Shown: positions 1-10,226, counted from the first letter of the stretch. The stretch is DNA of 64,000 bases from Streptomyces coeruleorubidus (GCF_028885415.1 NZ_CP118527.1:7068001-7132000), one strand, 5' to 3'. A program made the numbers and translations. The notes: generated by a model not told the origin, from the sequence alone.

Positions 1-1244
<1,244 letters not shown>

Positions 1245-1272
1245 GGCAGGCAAACAGAACAGGAGTCGCTGG

Positions 1273-3720
1273 GTGACGGGTGTGGACGTGCAGAAAGAAG
1301 CAGAGGACTCGGGACCCAGCGGCTATGCGGCGGCCCGGCTGCGTCTCCTCACCGAGGAGGCGCGGTCCGGGCCGCCGCGCCGTGCGGCCCTGGCCGAACT
1401 GACGGACGACTGGCTGACCGGCCTGTTCGCCGCGGGCGCGGAAGGGCTGCGCGGGGCCTCCCTGGTCGCCGTCGGCGGCTACGGACGCGGCGAACTCTCC
1501 CCGCGCAGCGACCTCGACCTGCTCCTGCTGCACGACGGCAGCGACCCCAAGGCGGTCGCCGCCCTCGCCGACCGGCTCTGGTACCCGGTGTGGGACCTGG
1601 GCCTGGCCCTCGACCACTCCGTCCGGACGCCCGCCGAGGCCCGCAAGACGGCCGGCGAGGACCTCAAGGTGCAGCTCGGCCTGCTGGACGCCCGGCACAT
1701 CGCCGGTGACCTCGGCCTCACCGCGGGACTGCGCACGGCCGTGCTGGCCGACTGGCGCAACCAGGCGCCCAAACGCCTCCCCGAACTACAGGAACTGTGC
1801 GCCGAACGCGCCGAGCGCCAGGGCGAGTTGCAGTACCTCCTGGAACCCGACCTGAAGGAGGCCCGCGGCGGGCTGCGCGACGCCACCGCCCTGCGCGCCG
1901 TCGCCGCCTCCTGGCTCGCCGACGCCCCGCGCGAGGGCCTCGCCGACGCCCGGCGCCGGCTCCTCGACGTACGCGACGCACTGCACCTGACCACCGGGCG
2001 GGCGACCGACCGGCTCGCCCTCCAGGAGCAGGACCAGGTGGCCGCCGAGCTCGGCCTGCTCGACGCGGACACGCTGCTGCGGCAGGTGTACGAGGCGGCC
2101 CGGCTCGTCTCGTACGCCAGTGACGTCACCTGGCGCGAGGTAGGGCGCGTACTGCGGTCGCGCGCCGTGCGGCCCCGGCTGCGCGCCATGCTGGGCGGCG
2201 GGAAACCGACCGCCGAGCGTTCTCCGCTGGCCGAAGGCGTGGTGGAGCAGGACGGCGAAGTGGTGCTCGCCCGTGCCGCGCGCCCCGAGCGCGACCCTGT
2301 CCTGCCGCTGCGCGCCGCGGCCGCCGCCGCGCAGGCCGGACTCCCGCTCTCCCTGCACGCCGTACGGCGCATGGCGGCCACCGTGCGCCCGGTGCCCACC
2401 CCCTGGCCCGCCGAGGCACGCGAACAGCTCGTCACCCTGCTCGGCTCCGGCCGCCCGACCATCGAGGTCTGGGAGGCGCTGGAGGCCGAGGGGCTGATCA
2501 CGCGGCTGCTGCCCGACTGGGAGCGGGTGCGCTGCCGCCCGCAGCGCAACGCCGTGCACATCTGGACCGTCGACCGGCATCTCATCGAGACCGCCGTACA
2601 GGCCTCCGAGTTCACCCGCCGGGTCAGCCGCCCCGACCTGCTGCTGGTCGCGGCGCTGCTGCACGACATCGGCAAGGGCTGGCCCGGCGACCACTCCGTG
2701 GCCGGCGAGATCATCGCCAAGGACGTGGCCGCCCGCATCGGCTTCGACCGCCACGAGGTGACGGTCATCGCCACCCTCGTACGGCACCACCTGCTGCTCG
2801 TCGAGACGGCCACCCGGCGTGACCTGGAGGACCCGGCCACGGTGCGTTCGGTCGCCGAGGCCGTCGGCTCCGAGGGCACCCTGGAACTGCTGCACGCGCT
2901 CACCGAGGCCGACGCCCTGGCCACCGGACCGGCCGCCTGGTCGTCCTGGCGCGGCTCGCTCGTCGCCGACCTCGTCAGGCGGGTCGCGGCGGTGCTCGCC
3001 GGGGACGCCCCGGCCGACCCCGAGGAGGCCGCGCCGACCGCCGAGCAGGAGCGGCTCGCCATCGAGGCGGTCGCGACGGGCAGCCCGGTCCTCTCCCTGC
3101 GGGCACAGACCGAGCCGCCCGCCGGGCAGGAGCCGTCCGGCGACCCGGAGCCGCTGGGTGTGGAACTGCTCATCGCCGTCCCCGACCAGCCGGGTGTGCT
3201 GCCCGCGGTGGCCGGTGTCCTCGCCATGCACCGGCTGACCGTCCGGACGGCGGAGCTGCGGTCCCTGAACCTCCCGGACGGCGTCGACGGCTCCGTCCTG
3301 CTGCTGGACTGGCGGGTCGCCGCCGAGTACGGCTCCCTGCCGCAGGCCGCCCGCCTCCGTGCCGACCTCGTGCGGGCGCTGGACGGCTCCCTGGACATCG
3401 CCGGCCGCCTCGCCGAACGGGACGCGGCCTATCCGCGCCGCCGGGGCGTGGTCGCGCCCCCGCCGAGGGTGTCGGTCCACCCGGCCGCCTCCCGGCTGGC
3501 CACCGTCATCGAAGTCCGCTCCCAGGACGCCCCGGGCCTGCTGTTCCGCATCGGCCGAGCCCTGGAGGACGCGAGCGTACTGGTGCGCAGCGCGCACGTC
3601 TCGACGCTCGGTGCCAACGCCGTCGACGCCTTCTACGTGACCGGTCCGGAGGGCGCGCCGCTGCCCGGCGACGAGGCCGAGTCGGTGGCGCGGAAGCTGG
3701 AAGAGACACTGCGTGGGTGA
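1273..3720 (+). CDS. glnD: PII adenylyltransferase/uridylyltransferase GlnD
   Basis: A bifunctional enzyme of 815 residues that modifies and demodifies GlnK. Domains in order: a nucleotidyltransferase with GGYGRGELSPRSDLDLLLL around residues 68-86 (the GG...DLD metal-binding core); a central helical linker; an HD phosphohydrolase domain with LLHDIGKGWPGDHS near 462; and two C-terminal ACT domains (LLIAVPDQPGVLPAVAGVL near 631 and VIEVRSQDAPGLLFRIG near 744) that would sense glutamine. I chose the GTG at 1273 because AGGAG lies seven bases upstream at 1261-1265; in-frame GTG codons at 1282 and 1288 are possible alternatives. By analogy with S. coelicolor, the activity is expected to be adenylylation of GlnK Tyr51, but sequence alone cannot separate this from uridylylation. 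Confidence 0.95.
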   Translation: MTGVDVQKEAEDSGPSGYAAARLRLLTEEARSGPPRRAALAELTDDWLTGLFAAGAEGLRGASLVAVGGYGRGELSPRSDLDLLLLHDGSDPKAVAALADRLWYPVWDLGLALDHSVRTPAEARKTAGEDLKVQLGLLDARHIAGDLGLTAGLRTAVLADWRNQAPKRLPELQELCAERAERQGELQYLLEPDLKEARGGLRDATALRAVAASWLADAPREGLADARRRLLDVRDALHLTTGRATDRLALQEQDQVAAELGLLDADTLLRQVYEAARLVSYASDVTWREVGRVLRSRAVRPRLRAMLGGGKPTAERSPLAEGVVEQDGEVVLARAARPERDPVLPLRAAAAAAQAGLPLSLHAVRRMAATVRPVPTPWPAEAREQLVTLLGSGRPTIEVWEALEAEGLITRLLPDWERVRCRPQRNAVHIWTVDRHLIETAVQASEFTRRVSRPDLLLVAALLHDIGKGWPGDHSVAGEIIAKDVAARIGFDRHEVTVIATLVRHHLLLVETATRRDLEDPATVRSVAEAVGSEGTLELLHALTEADALATGPAAWSSWRGSLVADLVRRVAAVLAGDAPADPEEAAPTAEQERLAIEAVATGSPVLSLRAQTEPPAGQEPSGDPEPLGVELLIAVPDQPGVLPAVAGVLAMHRLTVRTAELRSLNLPDGVDGSVLLLDWRVAAEYGSLPQAARLRADLVRALDGSLDIAGRLAERDAAYPRRRGVVAPPPRVSVHPAASRLATVIEVRSQDAPGLLFRIGRALEDASVLVRSAHVSTLGANAVDAFYVTGPEGAPLPGDEAESVARKLEETLRG

Positions 3721-3803
3721 GGGCGACCCGGCGACTTGTCACGCCGGGATACCCTGGAGGGCGATTCCCCAGTCTGTCTCCGACCCCGAGGACCGCGAGC
3801 GCC

Positions 3804-5354
3804 GTGTTCGATACTCTTTCCGATCGCCTCTCAGCGACCTTCAAGAACCTGCGCGGCAAGGGACGGCTCTCCGAGGCGGACATCGACGCCACGGCGCGCG
3901 AGATCCGGATCGCGCTCCTCGAGGCGGACGTGGCGCTGCCGGTCGTCCGCACGTTCATCAAGAACGTCAAGGAGCGCGCGCTCGGTGCCGAGGTCAGCAA
4001 GGCGCTGAACCCGGCCCAGCAGGTCCTCAAGATCGTCAACGAGGAACTGGTCACCATCCTCGGCGGCGAGACCCGGCGCCTGCGCTTCGCCAAGCAGCCG
4101 CCCACCGTGATCATGCTGGCCGGTCTGCAGGGTGCCGGTAAGACCACCCTCGCGGGCAAGCTCGGCCGCTGGCTGAAGGAGCAGGGTCACTCGCCGCTGC
4201 TGGTCGCCTGTGACCTCCAGCGCCCGAACGCCGTGAACCAGCTCAGCGTCGTCGCCGAGCGCGCGGGCGTCGGCGTCTACGCGCCGGAGCCGGGCAACGG
4301 CGTCGGCGACCCGGTCAAGGTCGCCAAGGACTCCATCGAGCACGCCAAGTCCAAGGTCCATGACATCGTGATCGTGGACACCGCCGGCCGCCTGGGCATC
4401 GACCAGGAGATGATGCAGCAGGCCGCGGACATCCGGGACGCGGTCAGCCCCGACGAGATCCTGTTCGTCGTCGACGCGATGATCGGTCAGGACGCCGTCA
4501 ACACCGCCGAGGCCTTCCGCGACGGCGTCGGCTTCGACGGCGTGGTGCTCTCCAAGCTCGACGGTGACGCCCGCGGTGGTGCCGCCCTGTCGATCCGGCA
4601 GATCACCGGCAAGCCGATCATGTTCGCGTCGAACGGCGAGAAGCTCGACGACTTCGACGCCTTCCACCCGGACCGGATGGCCTCCCGCATCCTCGACATG
4701 GGTGACCTGCTCACCCTGATCGAGCAGGCGGAGAAGACCTTCGACCAGGCCGAAGCCCAGAAGATGGCCGAGAAGCTGGCCTCCAAGAAGGGCCAGGACT
4801 TCACCCTCGACGACTTCCTGGCCCAGATGGAGCAGGTCAGGAAGATGGGCTCCATCTCCAAGCTGCTCGGCATGCTCCCGGGCATGGGCCAGATGAAGGA
4901 CCAGATCAACAACCTCGACGAGCGGGACGTCGACCGCACGGCCGCCATCATCAAGTCGATGACCCCGGCCGAGCGCCAGGAGCCGACGATCATCAACGGC
5001 TCGCGGCGCGCCCGTATCGCGCGGGGTTCCGGTGTCGAGGTCAGCGCGGTGAAGAACCTGGTCGAGCGGTTCTTCGAGGCCCGCAAGATGATGTCCCGCA
5101 TGGCCCAGGGCGGCGGCATGCCCGGGATGCCCGGCATGCCGGGCATGGGCGGCGGTCCCGGCCGGGCGAAGAAGAAGCAGAAGCAGGCCAAGGGCAAGCA
5201 GCGCTCCGGCAACCCGATGAAGCGCAAGCAGCAGGAGCAGGAGGCCGCCGCCCGCCGCGCGGCCGCCGCCGAGGGCGGCGGCGCCTTCGGGCTGCCGCAG
5301 CAGGGCGGCAAGGACTTCGAACTCCCCGACGAGTTCAAGAAGTTCATGGGCTGA
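3804..5354 (+). CDS. ffh: signal recognition particle GTPase Ffh
   Basis: The SRP54/Ffh GTPase, 516 residues, binds 4.5S RNA and signal sequences of nascent proteins and targets them to FtsY and SecYEG. It shows the N-domain helices, the G1 loop GLQGAGKTT near residue 107, DTAGR near 191, the SKLDGDARGG element near 250, and a methionine-rich M domain (MLPGMGQMK, then MMSRMAQGGG). The tail has a GMPGMPGMPGMGGG repeat followed by a Lys/Gln-rich stretch. The start is the GTG giving VFDTLSDRLS, the usual N-terminus of the family; the frame is open further upstream but that part does not look like Ffh. A strong hairpin terminator follows at 5391. Confidence 0.97.
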   Translation: MFDTLSDRLSATFKNLRGKGRLSEADIDATAREIRIALLEADVALPVVRTFIKNVKERALGAEVSKALNPAQQVLKIVNEELVTILGGETRRLRFAKQPPTVIMLAGLQGAGKTTLAGKLGRWLKEQGHSPLLVACDLQRPNAVNQLSVVAERAGVGVYAPEPGNGVGDPVKVAKDSIEHAKSKVHDIVIVDTAGRLGIDQEMMQQAADIRDAVSPDEILFVVDAMIGQDAVNTAEAFRDGVGFDGVVLSKLDGDARGGAALSIRQITGKPIMFASNGEKLDDFDAFHPDRMASRILDMGDLLTLIEQAEKTFDQAEAQKMAEKLASKKGQDFTLDDFLAQMEQVRKMGSISKLLGMLPGMGQMKDQINNLDERDVDRTAAIIKSMTPAERQEPTIINGSRRARIARGSGVEVSAVKNLVERFFEARKMMSRMAQGGGMPGMPGMPGMGGGPGRAKKKQKQAKGKQRSGNPMKRKQQEQEAAARRAAAAEGGGAFGLPQQGGKDFELPDEFKKFMG

Positions 5355-5390
5355 CGGCCCGTTCCCGTACGGCACGGGTTTCTGAACGGC

Positions 5391-5430
5391 ACTGAGGGCG
5401 CCCCCCTTTCCGAAGGGGGGCGCCCTCAGT
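5391..5430 (+). terminator. strong intrinsic hairpin after ffh
   Basis: A perfect 18-bp inverted repeat with a four-base loop (TCCG): arms 5391-5408 and 5413-5430, beginning ACTGAGGGCG and ending CGCCCTCAGT. It lies 36 bases after the ffh stop and 22 bases before the 3' end of the convergent lipoprotein gene, so it probably stops transcription from both sides. As in many Streptomyces terminators there is no clear U-tract. Confidence 0.85.
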
Positions 5431-5451
5431 GGTGCGTCGGCAGCTCGTCGG

Positions 5452-6054
5452 TCAGGCGTTCGGGAACTTCCAGATGTAGGGCTCGCCGTCCTCCTCGGAC
5501 CAGTGGACCTCGACGCTCTTGGCGTTCGCCGGGATCACGTACGTCTCGCAGAAGACGTGGCTCTCGCCCTGCTTCCAGCTCTCGACGTCGTACGGGTCCT
5601 CGCAGCCCGCCGCGTCATCGGACGCGCCGATGAGGACGCTGCCGCGCTGCCCGTCGGCGAAGACCGTGGTGCCGTCGTGCACGTCGGAGCCGTCGGTGAG
5701 GGCGGGACCGTTCTTGTGCGTGTACTTCACATGGGCGACGGCCAGCACCTTGCCCTTGACCTTGTCCGGCTCCGAGACGACCTTGGCCGCCTCCGCCTCG
5801 GTGCCCACGTCGACCTTCTGCGCCACGACGTCGTAGGTGACCTCGCCCGGGTCCTCCGCGACCTTGCCCGTGGCGCTCTCGCCGGTCTCCAGCTCGCCGC
5901 CGGAAGCCGGCTCCGGCGAAGGGAAGACCTTGGCCTTCTCGGTCTCCGGGCTCTTCGCGTCGGCGGTGTCGCCGCCGCCACCGCAGGCGGTGAGCGTCAG
6001 AGCGAGGACGGCGACGGGCGCGACGAGACGCAGCGCGGTCTTGTGGTGCGGCAA
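5452..6054 (-). CDS. putative secreted lipoprotein
   Basis: A 200-residue predicted lipoprotein of unknown function. The N-terminus MPHHKTALRLVAPVAVLA continues to a lipobox LTAC, followed by a Gly/Asp/Glu-rich linker. This is a type II signal peptide, cleaved before Cys24. The mature part is acidic and has two further cysteines (AAGCEDP and HVFCETY) that could form a disulphide, plus a C-terminal EDGEPYIWKFPNA. The start codon is TTG at 6054, chosen because AGGAG lies just upstream on the minus strand and because it begins the signal peptide. It is convergent with ffh and downstream of a methyltransferase on the same strand, but a terminator lies between, so it is probably transcribed alone. 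Confidence 0.85.
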   Translation of the reverse strand: MPHHKTALRLVAPVAVLALTLTACGGGGDTADAKSPETEKAKVFPSPEPASGGELETGESATGKVAEDPGEVTYDVVAQKVDVGTEAEAAKVVSEPDKVKGKVLAVAHVKYTHKNGPALTDGSDVHDGTTVFADGQRGSVLIGASDDAAGCEDPYDVESWKQGESHVFCETYVIPANAKSVEVHWSEEDGEPYIWKFPNA

Positions 6055-6093
6055 AGCAGCTCCTGTATGCAGATGTGTAGGTCCCCCGAGCGG

Positions 6094-6120
6094 TGGATCA
6101 CATTAAGCGTTCATGATCCA
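6094..6120 (-). promoter_or_regulatory. inverted repeat upstream of the lipoprotein gene (candidate operator)
   Basis: TGGATCA and TGATCCA form a perfect 7-bp inverted repeat with a 13-base spacer (6094-6100 and 6114-6120). It is 40 bases upstream of the lipoprotein start on the minus strand, where a promoter would be expected. An A/T-rich centre (ATTAAG on the plus strand) is unusual in this G+C-rich window. The regulator is unknown. Confidence 0.4.
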
Positions 6121-6133
6121 CTTGGCGAAACCA

Positions 6134-6153
6134 AAAGCACCCCATGGTGCTTT
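6134..6153 (-). terminator. hairpin terminator after the methyltransferase gene
   Basis: AAAGCACC and GGTGCTTT form a perfect 8-bp stem with a four-base loop. Read on the minus strand it is followed by TTTTGGTTTC, a T-rich tail rare in this genome, as in a factor-independent terminator. It lies about 40 bases after the stop of the methyltransferase gene. Confidence 0.65.
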
Positions 6154-6191
6154 CTTCACACCATTCACACCTGCACCCGAAATCCTGTTCG

Positions 6192-7046
6192 TCAGGGTGT
6201 CCGGGCGATCAAATACCGGAACACGTTCGGCATCCACACCGTCCCGTCCTGCCGCTGGTGCGGATGCAGAGCCTCGGTCAGCTCCTTGTCCACCTGCACC
6301 TGGTCCGTCGCCGTGATCGCCGCGTCGAACAGCCCCGTCGACTTGAGCCCGCGTACCGCGCTGTCCACATCGGCGTACCCGAAGGGGCACGCCACGCGCC
6401 CGGACCCGTCCGGCTTGAGACCGGCCCGCTGGGCGACGTCCTCCAGGTCGTCGCGCAGGGCGGGACGCCAGCTGCCCGTGCTGCGCAGCGGTTCCGCCAG
6501 CTTGGTGGCGACCCGCAGCACGGACGTCGTGGCGCACCGCTCCGGCGGGCCCCAGCCGGCCAGCACCACGGCCGCTCCGCGCCCCGCCAGCGGCGTCGCC
6601 TCCGCGAGCAGCCCGCCCAGCCCCTCCGAGTCGCCCGCGAGGCACCCGATCGGCTCGAAGGCGGTCACCAGGGTGTACGCGGGAGCGCCCGGTTCCTTCG
6701 TGTCCCGGGGCGAGCCGTCGACCAGCCGGGTGCCCGCACGCGCGCGCGTGGCCCCGGCTGCGGGCAGCAGCCGCTCCCGTGCGAGGGCCATTCTTTCGGG
6801 GGAAGCGTCGACACCGGTGACCGCCGCTCCCCGGGTGGTGGCCATCAGCAGGGCGAGTCCGGAACCGCAGCCGAGGCCGAGCAGCCGCGTCGTGGGACCC
6901 ACGTCCAGTCGCTCGTAGACGGCCTCGTAGAGCGGTACGAGCATCCGCTCCTGGATCTCGGACCAGTCACGCGCGCGTGCACGCAGGTCCACGCGGGGTG
7001 CGGCCCCCGCGTGAGGCAGGTGCTGCCGCACGAGCGTAGGTGTCAT
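6192..7046 (-). CDS. SAM-dependent methyltransferase (class I fold)
   Basis: A 284-residue class I methyltransferase of unknown substrate. Motif I is visible as RLLGLGCGSGLALLMA, around residues 55-70, followed by VTGVDASPERMALAR (motif II, acidic residue binding the ribose). The N-terminal helix SEIQERMLVPLYEAVYE and the C-terminal TDQVQVDKELTEALHPHQRQ fit the family layout. The start is the ATG at 7046 giving MTPTLVRQHLP; the reading frame extends upstream without a good ribosome site. It is divergent from proS, with about 200 bases between the starts, and is followed by its own terminator. The short C-terminal RYLIARTP is typical of the UbiE/Methyltransf_11-like group. Confidence 0.85.
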   Translation of the reverse strand: MTPTLVRQHLPHAGAAPRVDLRARARDWSEIQERMLVPLYEAVYERLDVGPTTRLLGLGCGSGLALLMATTRGAAVTGVDASPERMALARERLLPAAGATRARAGTRLVDGSPRDTKEPGAPAYTLVTAFEPIGCLAGDSEGLGGLLAEATPLAGRGAAVVLAGWGPPERCATTSVLRVATKLAEPLRSTGSWRPALRDDLEDVAQRAGLKPDGSGRVACPFGYADVDSAVRGLKSTGLFDAAITATDQVQVDKELTEALHPHQRQDGTVWMPNVFRYLIARTP

Positions 7047-7245
7047 AAGTAAGCGCCCCAATCCGCCGAGAGTTGCCTCTTGCCCGATTCCATGGCCCCC
7101 GTGACAGTGCGCTCGCACTACCCCCGTATGCCAGGAAACTCCCCCCTCGACCTGTCGTCTAGTGGAATGCGGCCCGGCATATGAGTTGTCATGTGCCTAT
7201 GGCGAGATTTCACATTCCGGCAACGTGGGCCCGTACCATCTCGCC

Positions 7246-8661
7246 ATGGCCAAGGCACCCGTACTCACCCCCCAGGCGGACGATTTCCCGCGCTGGTACC
7301 AGGACTTGATCACCAAGGCGGAGCTCGCCGACAACGGTCCGGTGCGCGGCACCATGGTCATCCGACCGTACGGATACGGGCTGTGGGAGCGGATGCAGAC
7401 CGAGATGGACGCCCGCATCAAGGAGACGGGCACCCAGAACGCGTACTTCCCGCTCCTGATCCCGCAGTCCTACCTCACGCGCGAGGCGGACCACGTCGAG
7501 GGCTTCGCGCCCGAGCTGGCCGTGGTCACGCACGGCGGCGGCAAGGAACTCGAAGAGCCGGCCGTGGTCCGGCCCACCTCCGAGATGATCATCAACGACT
7601 ATTTCTCGAAGTGGGTGCAGAGCTACCGCGATCTGCCGCTGCTCATCAACCAGTGGGCGAATGTCGTGCGCTGGGAGCTGCGGCCCCGCCTCTTCCTGCG
7701 CACCACCGAGTTCCTCTGGCAGGAGGGCCACACCGCGCACGCCACGTACGAGGAGGCGCGCCATTTCGCCGCGCACATTCACCGGCAGGTCTACGAGGAC
7801 TTCATGGTGAACGTCCTGGCGATGGACGTGGTCCCCGGCCGCAAGACCGTCAAGGAGCGGTTCGCCGGCGCGATCAACACCCTCACGCTCGAAGGCATGA
7901 TGGGCGATGGCAAGGCCCTCCAGATGGCCACCAGCCATGAACTGGGCCAGAACTTCGCGAAGGCCTTCAACACGCAGTACCTGTCGAAGGACGGCCGGCA
8001 GGAGCTGGTCTGGCAGACCTCCTGGGGCTCCACCACCCGCATGATCGGCGCCCTGGTGATGATGCACGGCGACGACAACGGCCTGCGCGTCCCGCCGCGG
8101 CTGGCACAGATCCAGGCCGTGGTGCTCGCGATCAAGGGCGACGAGGCGGTTCTGGCCAAGGTCCGCGAGCTCGGCGACCGGCTCAAGGCGGCCGGGATCC
8201 GTGTCCACGTCGACGACCGCACCGACACCCCCTTCGGCCGCCGCGCCGTCGACTGGGAGCTCAAGGGTGTGCCGGTCCGGATCGAGATCGGCCCGCGCGA
8301 TCTGGAGAACGGCACCGCGATGCTGGCCCGCCGTGTCCCGGGCGGCAAGGAGCCGGTCTCCCTGGACGCCCTGGTGTCGCTGCTGCCGACGGTCCTCGAA
8401 GAAGACCAGGCACTGCTGCTGAAGCAGTCCCGGGAGCGCCGCGAGTCCCGTACGACCGAGGTCGCGACGATCGACGAGGCCGTCGAGGCCGCCGGCGCCG
8501 GGGGCTGGGCGCGCATCCCGTGGGCGGTGCTCGGCGAGGAGGGCGAAGCCAAGCTGGCCGATCACGCGGTGACCGTACGGTGTCTGGTCGCCGAGGACGG
8601 GTCGGTGCCGGACGCCGACGACGCACCCGGTAACGTCGCGGTCGTCGCACGCGCTTACTGA
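7246..8661 (+). CDS. proS: prolyl-tRNA synthetase, short archaeal/eukaryotic-type form
   Basis: A class II aminoacyl-tRNA synthetase of 471 residues that charges tRNA-Pro. Motif 2 is visible in RWELRPRLFLRTTEFLWQEG with TAHAT following, RPTSE marks the proline site, and motif 3 is the GSTTRMIGALVMMHGDD stretch followed by LRVPPRLAQIQ. An anticodon-binding domain and a C-terminal extension ending VVARAY follow. The length and motifs match the compact archaeal/eukaryote-like ProRS without the large editing insertion, rather than the roughly 565-residue bacterial form usual in Streptomyces. From recall, Streptomyces usually carries the long form near nusA-infB, so this could be a second ProRS; that cannot be checked in the window. 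The start is the ATG at 7246 (MAKAPVLTPQ). Confidence 0.93.
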   Translation: MAKAPVLTPQADDFPRWYQDLITKAELADNGPVRGTMVIRPYGYGLWERMQTEMDARIKETGTQNAYFPLLIPQSYLTREADHVEGFAPELAVVTHGGGKELEEPAVVRPTSEMIINDYFSKWVQSYRDLPLLINQWANVVRWELRPRLFLRTTEFLWQEGHTAHATYEEARHFAAHIHRQVYEDFMVNVLAMDVVPGRKTVKERFAGAINTLTLEGMMGDGKALQMATSHELGQNFAKAFNTQYLSKDGRQELVWQTSWGSTTRMIGALVMMHGDDNGLRVPPRLAQIQAVVLAIKGDEAVLAKVRELGDRLKAAGIRVHVDDRTDTPFGRRAVDWELKGVPVRIEIGPRDLENGTAMLARRVPGGKEPVSLDALVSLLPTVLEEDQALLLKQSRERRESRTTEVATIDEAVEAAGAGGWARIPWAVLGEEGEAKLADHAVTVRCLVAEDGSVPDADDAPGNVAVVARAY

Positions 8662-8901
8662 GTGGGGCGCAAGGCGACCGAAATGCCTCTTGCGTAACCG
8701 CGCGCCCCGGCGCGCGCACATGCTCTACGCGCCGGGGCGTACGCGGACTACGCACCACCTTGTGGTGAGCTGTGAGACTTCTCCACAGATCAGCGCACCC
8801 GCCCTCGTCGGGACGCATCAGAGGCAACTGACGGGTACGTGCAAATTATTTGGGATGCCCCGGAATCGGAACACTGGGGCACCCCGGCTCGTTGTCATTA
8901 C

Positions 8902-9510
8902 GTGAGCACGACACAGACACCACCTGTTCTCGCCGCAGAGCTGGCACAGGCGTGGGCCGACATTCAGCGGTACCACCCCGAGCTGCCCGACCTTGCCGCG
9001 CCAGAGTCCCTGATCGGGGAGTCGTCGTCCGCGTGCGGTCACGAGCTCTCCTTCGAGCGACTGCTCCATGAGGCAGTCCATGGCATCGCCGCCGCCCGCG
9101 GCGTCCGCGACACCTCCCGTGCCGGCCGCTACCACAACCGCAGATTCCTCGCGATCGCCGAGGAGCTGGGCCTGGACCACCCGGAGGAACCGCACCCGAG
9201 CAGCGGCTTCTCCCTGGTCACGCTCACCCCCGAGGCGAAGCGCCGCTACCGCCCGACGATGGAGCGCCTCCAGCGCGCCCTCAAGGCCCACACGGCCGCG
9301 ACCTCCTCCGACACCTCCCGCACCTTCCGGGGCCCGGCCGCACGGCACGGCTCCTCCGGCGGCGGCGTCCGCGTCAAGGCGGTCTGCGACTGCGGCCGCA
9401 ACGTACGCGTCGTGCCGTCGGTCCTCGCCCAGGCGCCCATCGTCTGCGGCGGCTGCGGCAAGCCGTTCCGGATCCCGGACGTCGTGGGAGCGGGGGCGGT
9501 GGCCGGCTGA
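8902..9510 (+). CDS. SprT-like protein with HExxH motif and C-terminal zinc ribbon
   Basis: A 202-residue protein of unproven function. The segment FERLLHEAVHGIAAARG holds an HEAVH sequence that fits the HExxH zinc-peptidase motif, near residue 59. A second histidine pair is present in AGRYHNRRFLAIAEELG, as in SprT-like proteins where a downstream His or Glu completes the site. The C-terminus has a Cys-x-Cys (VCDCGRN) and a Cys-x2-Cys (VCGGCGKPF) pair, a probable zinc ribbon. The GTG at 8902 (VSTTQTPPVLAAEL) is the likely start; there is no clear ribosome site, so it may be translated leaderless. It sits alone between proS and the rpsP operon. Confidence 0.75.
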   Translation: MSTTQTPPVLAAELAQAWADIQRYHPELPDLAAPESLIGESSSACGHELSFERLLHEAVHGIAAARGVRDTSRAGRYHNRRFLAIAEELGLDHPEEPHPSSGFSLVTLTPEAKRRYRPTMERLQRALKAHTAATSSDTSRTFRGPAARHGSSGGGVRVKAVCDCGRNVRVVPSVLAQAPIVCGGCGKPFRIPDVVGAGAVAG

Positions 9511-9804
9511 CGTCCACCACCGGCATCTCGTGGCTGCCGGTCGGGACAGCACCCCGCCACTGCCGGGCAGGGCACCCGACGTACTTCACCTCCACGCCGG
9601 GTGCCCCCTAGGCGTGCCCGCACAGCGGCGAATCCCTCGGTCAAAGCCGCTGGCAGGGTGTGGCACAATGGCTAGCTGTACTCGACAGCCGCACAGGACC
9701 CCTCTCTCCTCCGGCTGACGCGTCCATCGGGCACTCGGGTACCGCAACCCCACGCGGCCATCTCGCCGTGCCCAACCACGTCAAATCCAGGAGAACCCAC
9801 TCCC

Positions 9805-10224
9805 GTGGCAGTCAAGATCAAGCTGAAGCGTCTGGGCAAGATCCGTTCGCCTCACTACCGCATCGTCGTCGCCGACTCCCGTACCCGTCGTGACGGTCGT
9901 GCGATCGAGGAGATCGGCAAGTACCACCCGACGTACAACCCGTCGGTGATCGAGGTCGACGCCGAGCGTGTGGCGTACTGGCTCGGTGTCGGCGCGCAGC
10001 CGACCGAGCCCGTGATGGCCATCCTCAAGAAGACCGGCGACTGGCAGAAGTTCAAGGGCGAGCCCGCCCCGGCTCCGCTGCTGACGGCGCCCGAGAAGGC
10101 CGCGCGCCCGTCGTTCGAGGCTCTCGGCGGTGACGACGAGGGCAAGGGTGAGGCGATCACCCAGAAGAAGAAGGCTGAGAAGAAGGACGAGGCTTCCGCC
10201 GAGTCCGCTTCGACCGAGGCCTGA
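9805..10224 (+). CDS. rpsP: 30S ribosomal protein S16
   Basis: Ribosomal protein bS16, 139 residues. The conserved N-terminus [20 protein letters not shown] and the [20 protein letters not shown] block are typical. As in other actinobacteria, a charged C-terminal extension ([19 protein letters not shown]) roughly doubles the length compared with E. coli. The start is the GTG at 9805, with AGGAGA about nine bases upstream. It opens the run rpsP-khpA-rimM-trmD, and rplS lies about 135 bases beyond trmD. The 294 bases upstream (9511-9804) hold no gene I can support; a promoter-like CACAAT hexamer occurs at 9663-9668, but I could not place a convincing -35. Confidence 0.98.
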   Translation: MAVKIKLKRLGKIRSPHYRIVVADSRTRRDGRAIEEIGKYHPTYNPSVIEVDAERVAYWLGVGAQPTEPVMAILKKTGDWQKFKGEPAPAPLLTAPEKAARPSFEALGGDDEGKGEAITQKKKAEKKDEASAESASTEA

Positions 10225-10226
10225 GC

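Noticed and set aside
3736..3741. TTGTCA as a -35 for ffh
   Set aside because: No -10-like hexamer at the proper distance; ffh may be read from glnD or an unrecognised promoter.
5503..6918. 471-residue plus-strand frame opposite the lipoprotein and methyltransferase
   Set aside because: Spans two genes and their terminator on the other strand; arises from codon-position G+C bias.
9663..9668. CACAAT as a -10 for rpsP
   Set aside because: No acceptable -35 at 16-18 bases upstream, so I did not list a promoter; the rpsP promoter is still expected in 9511-9804.
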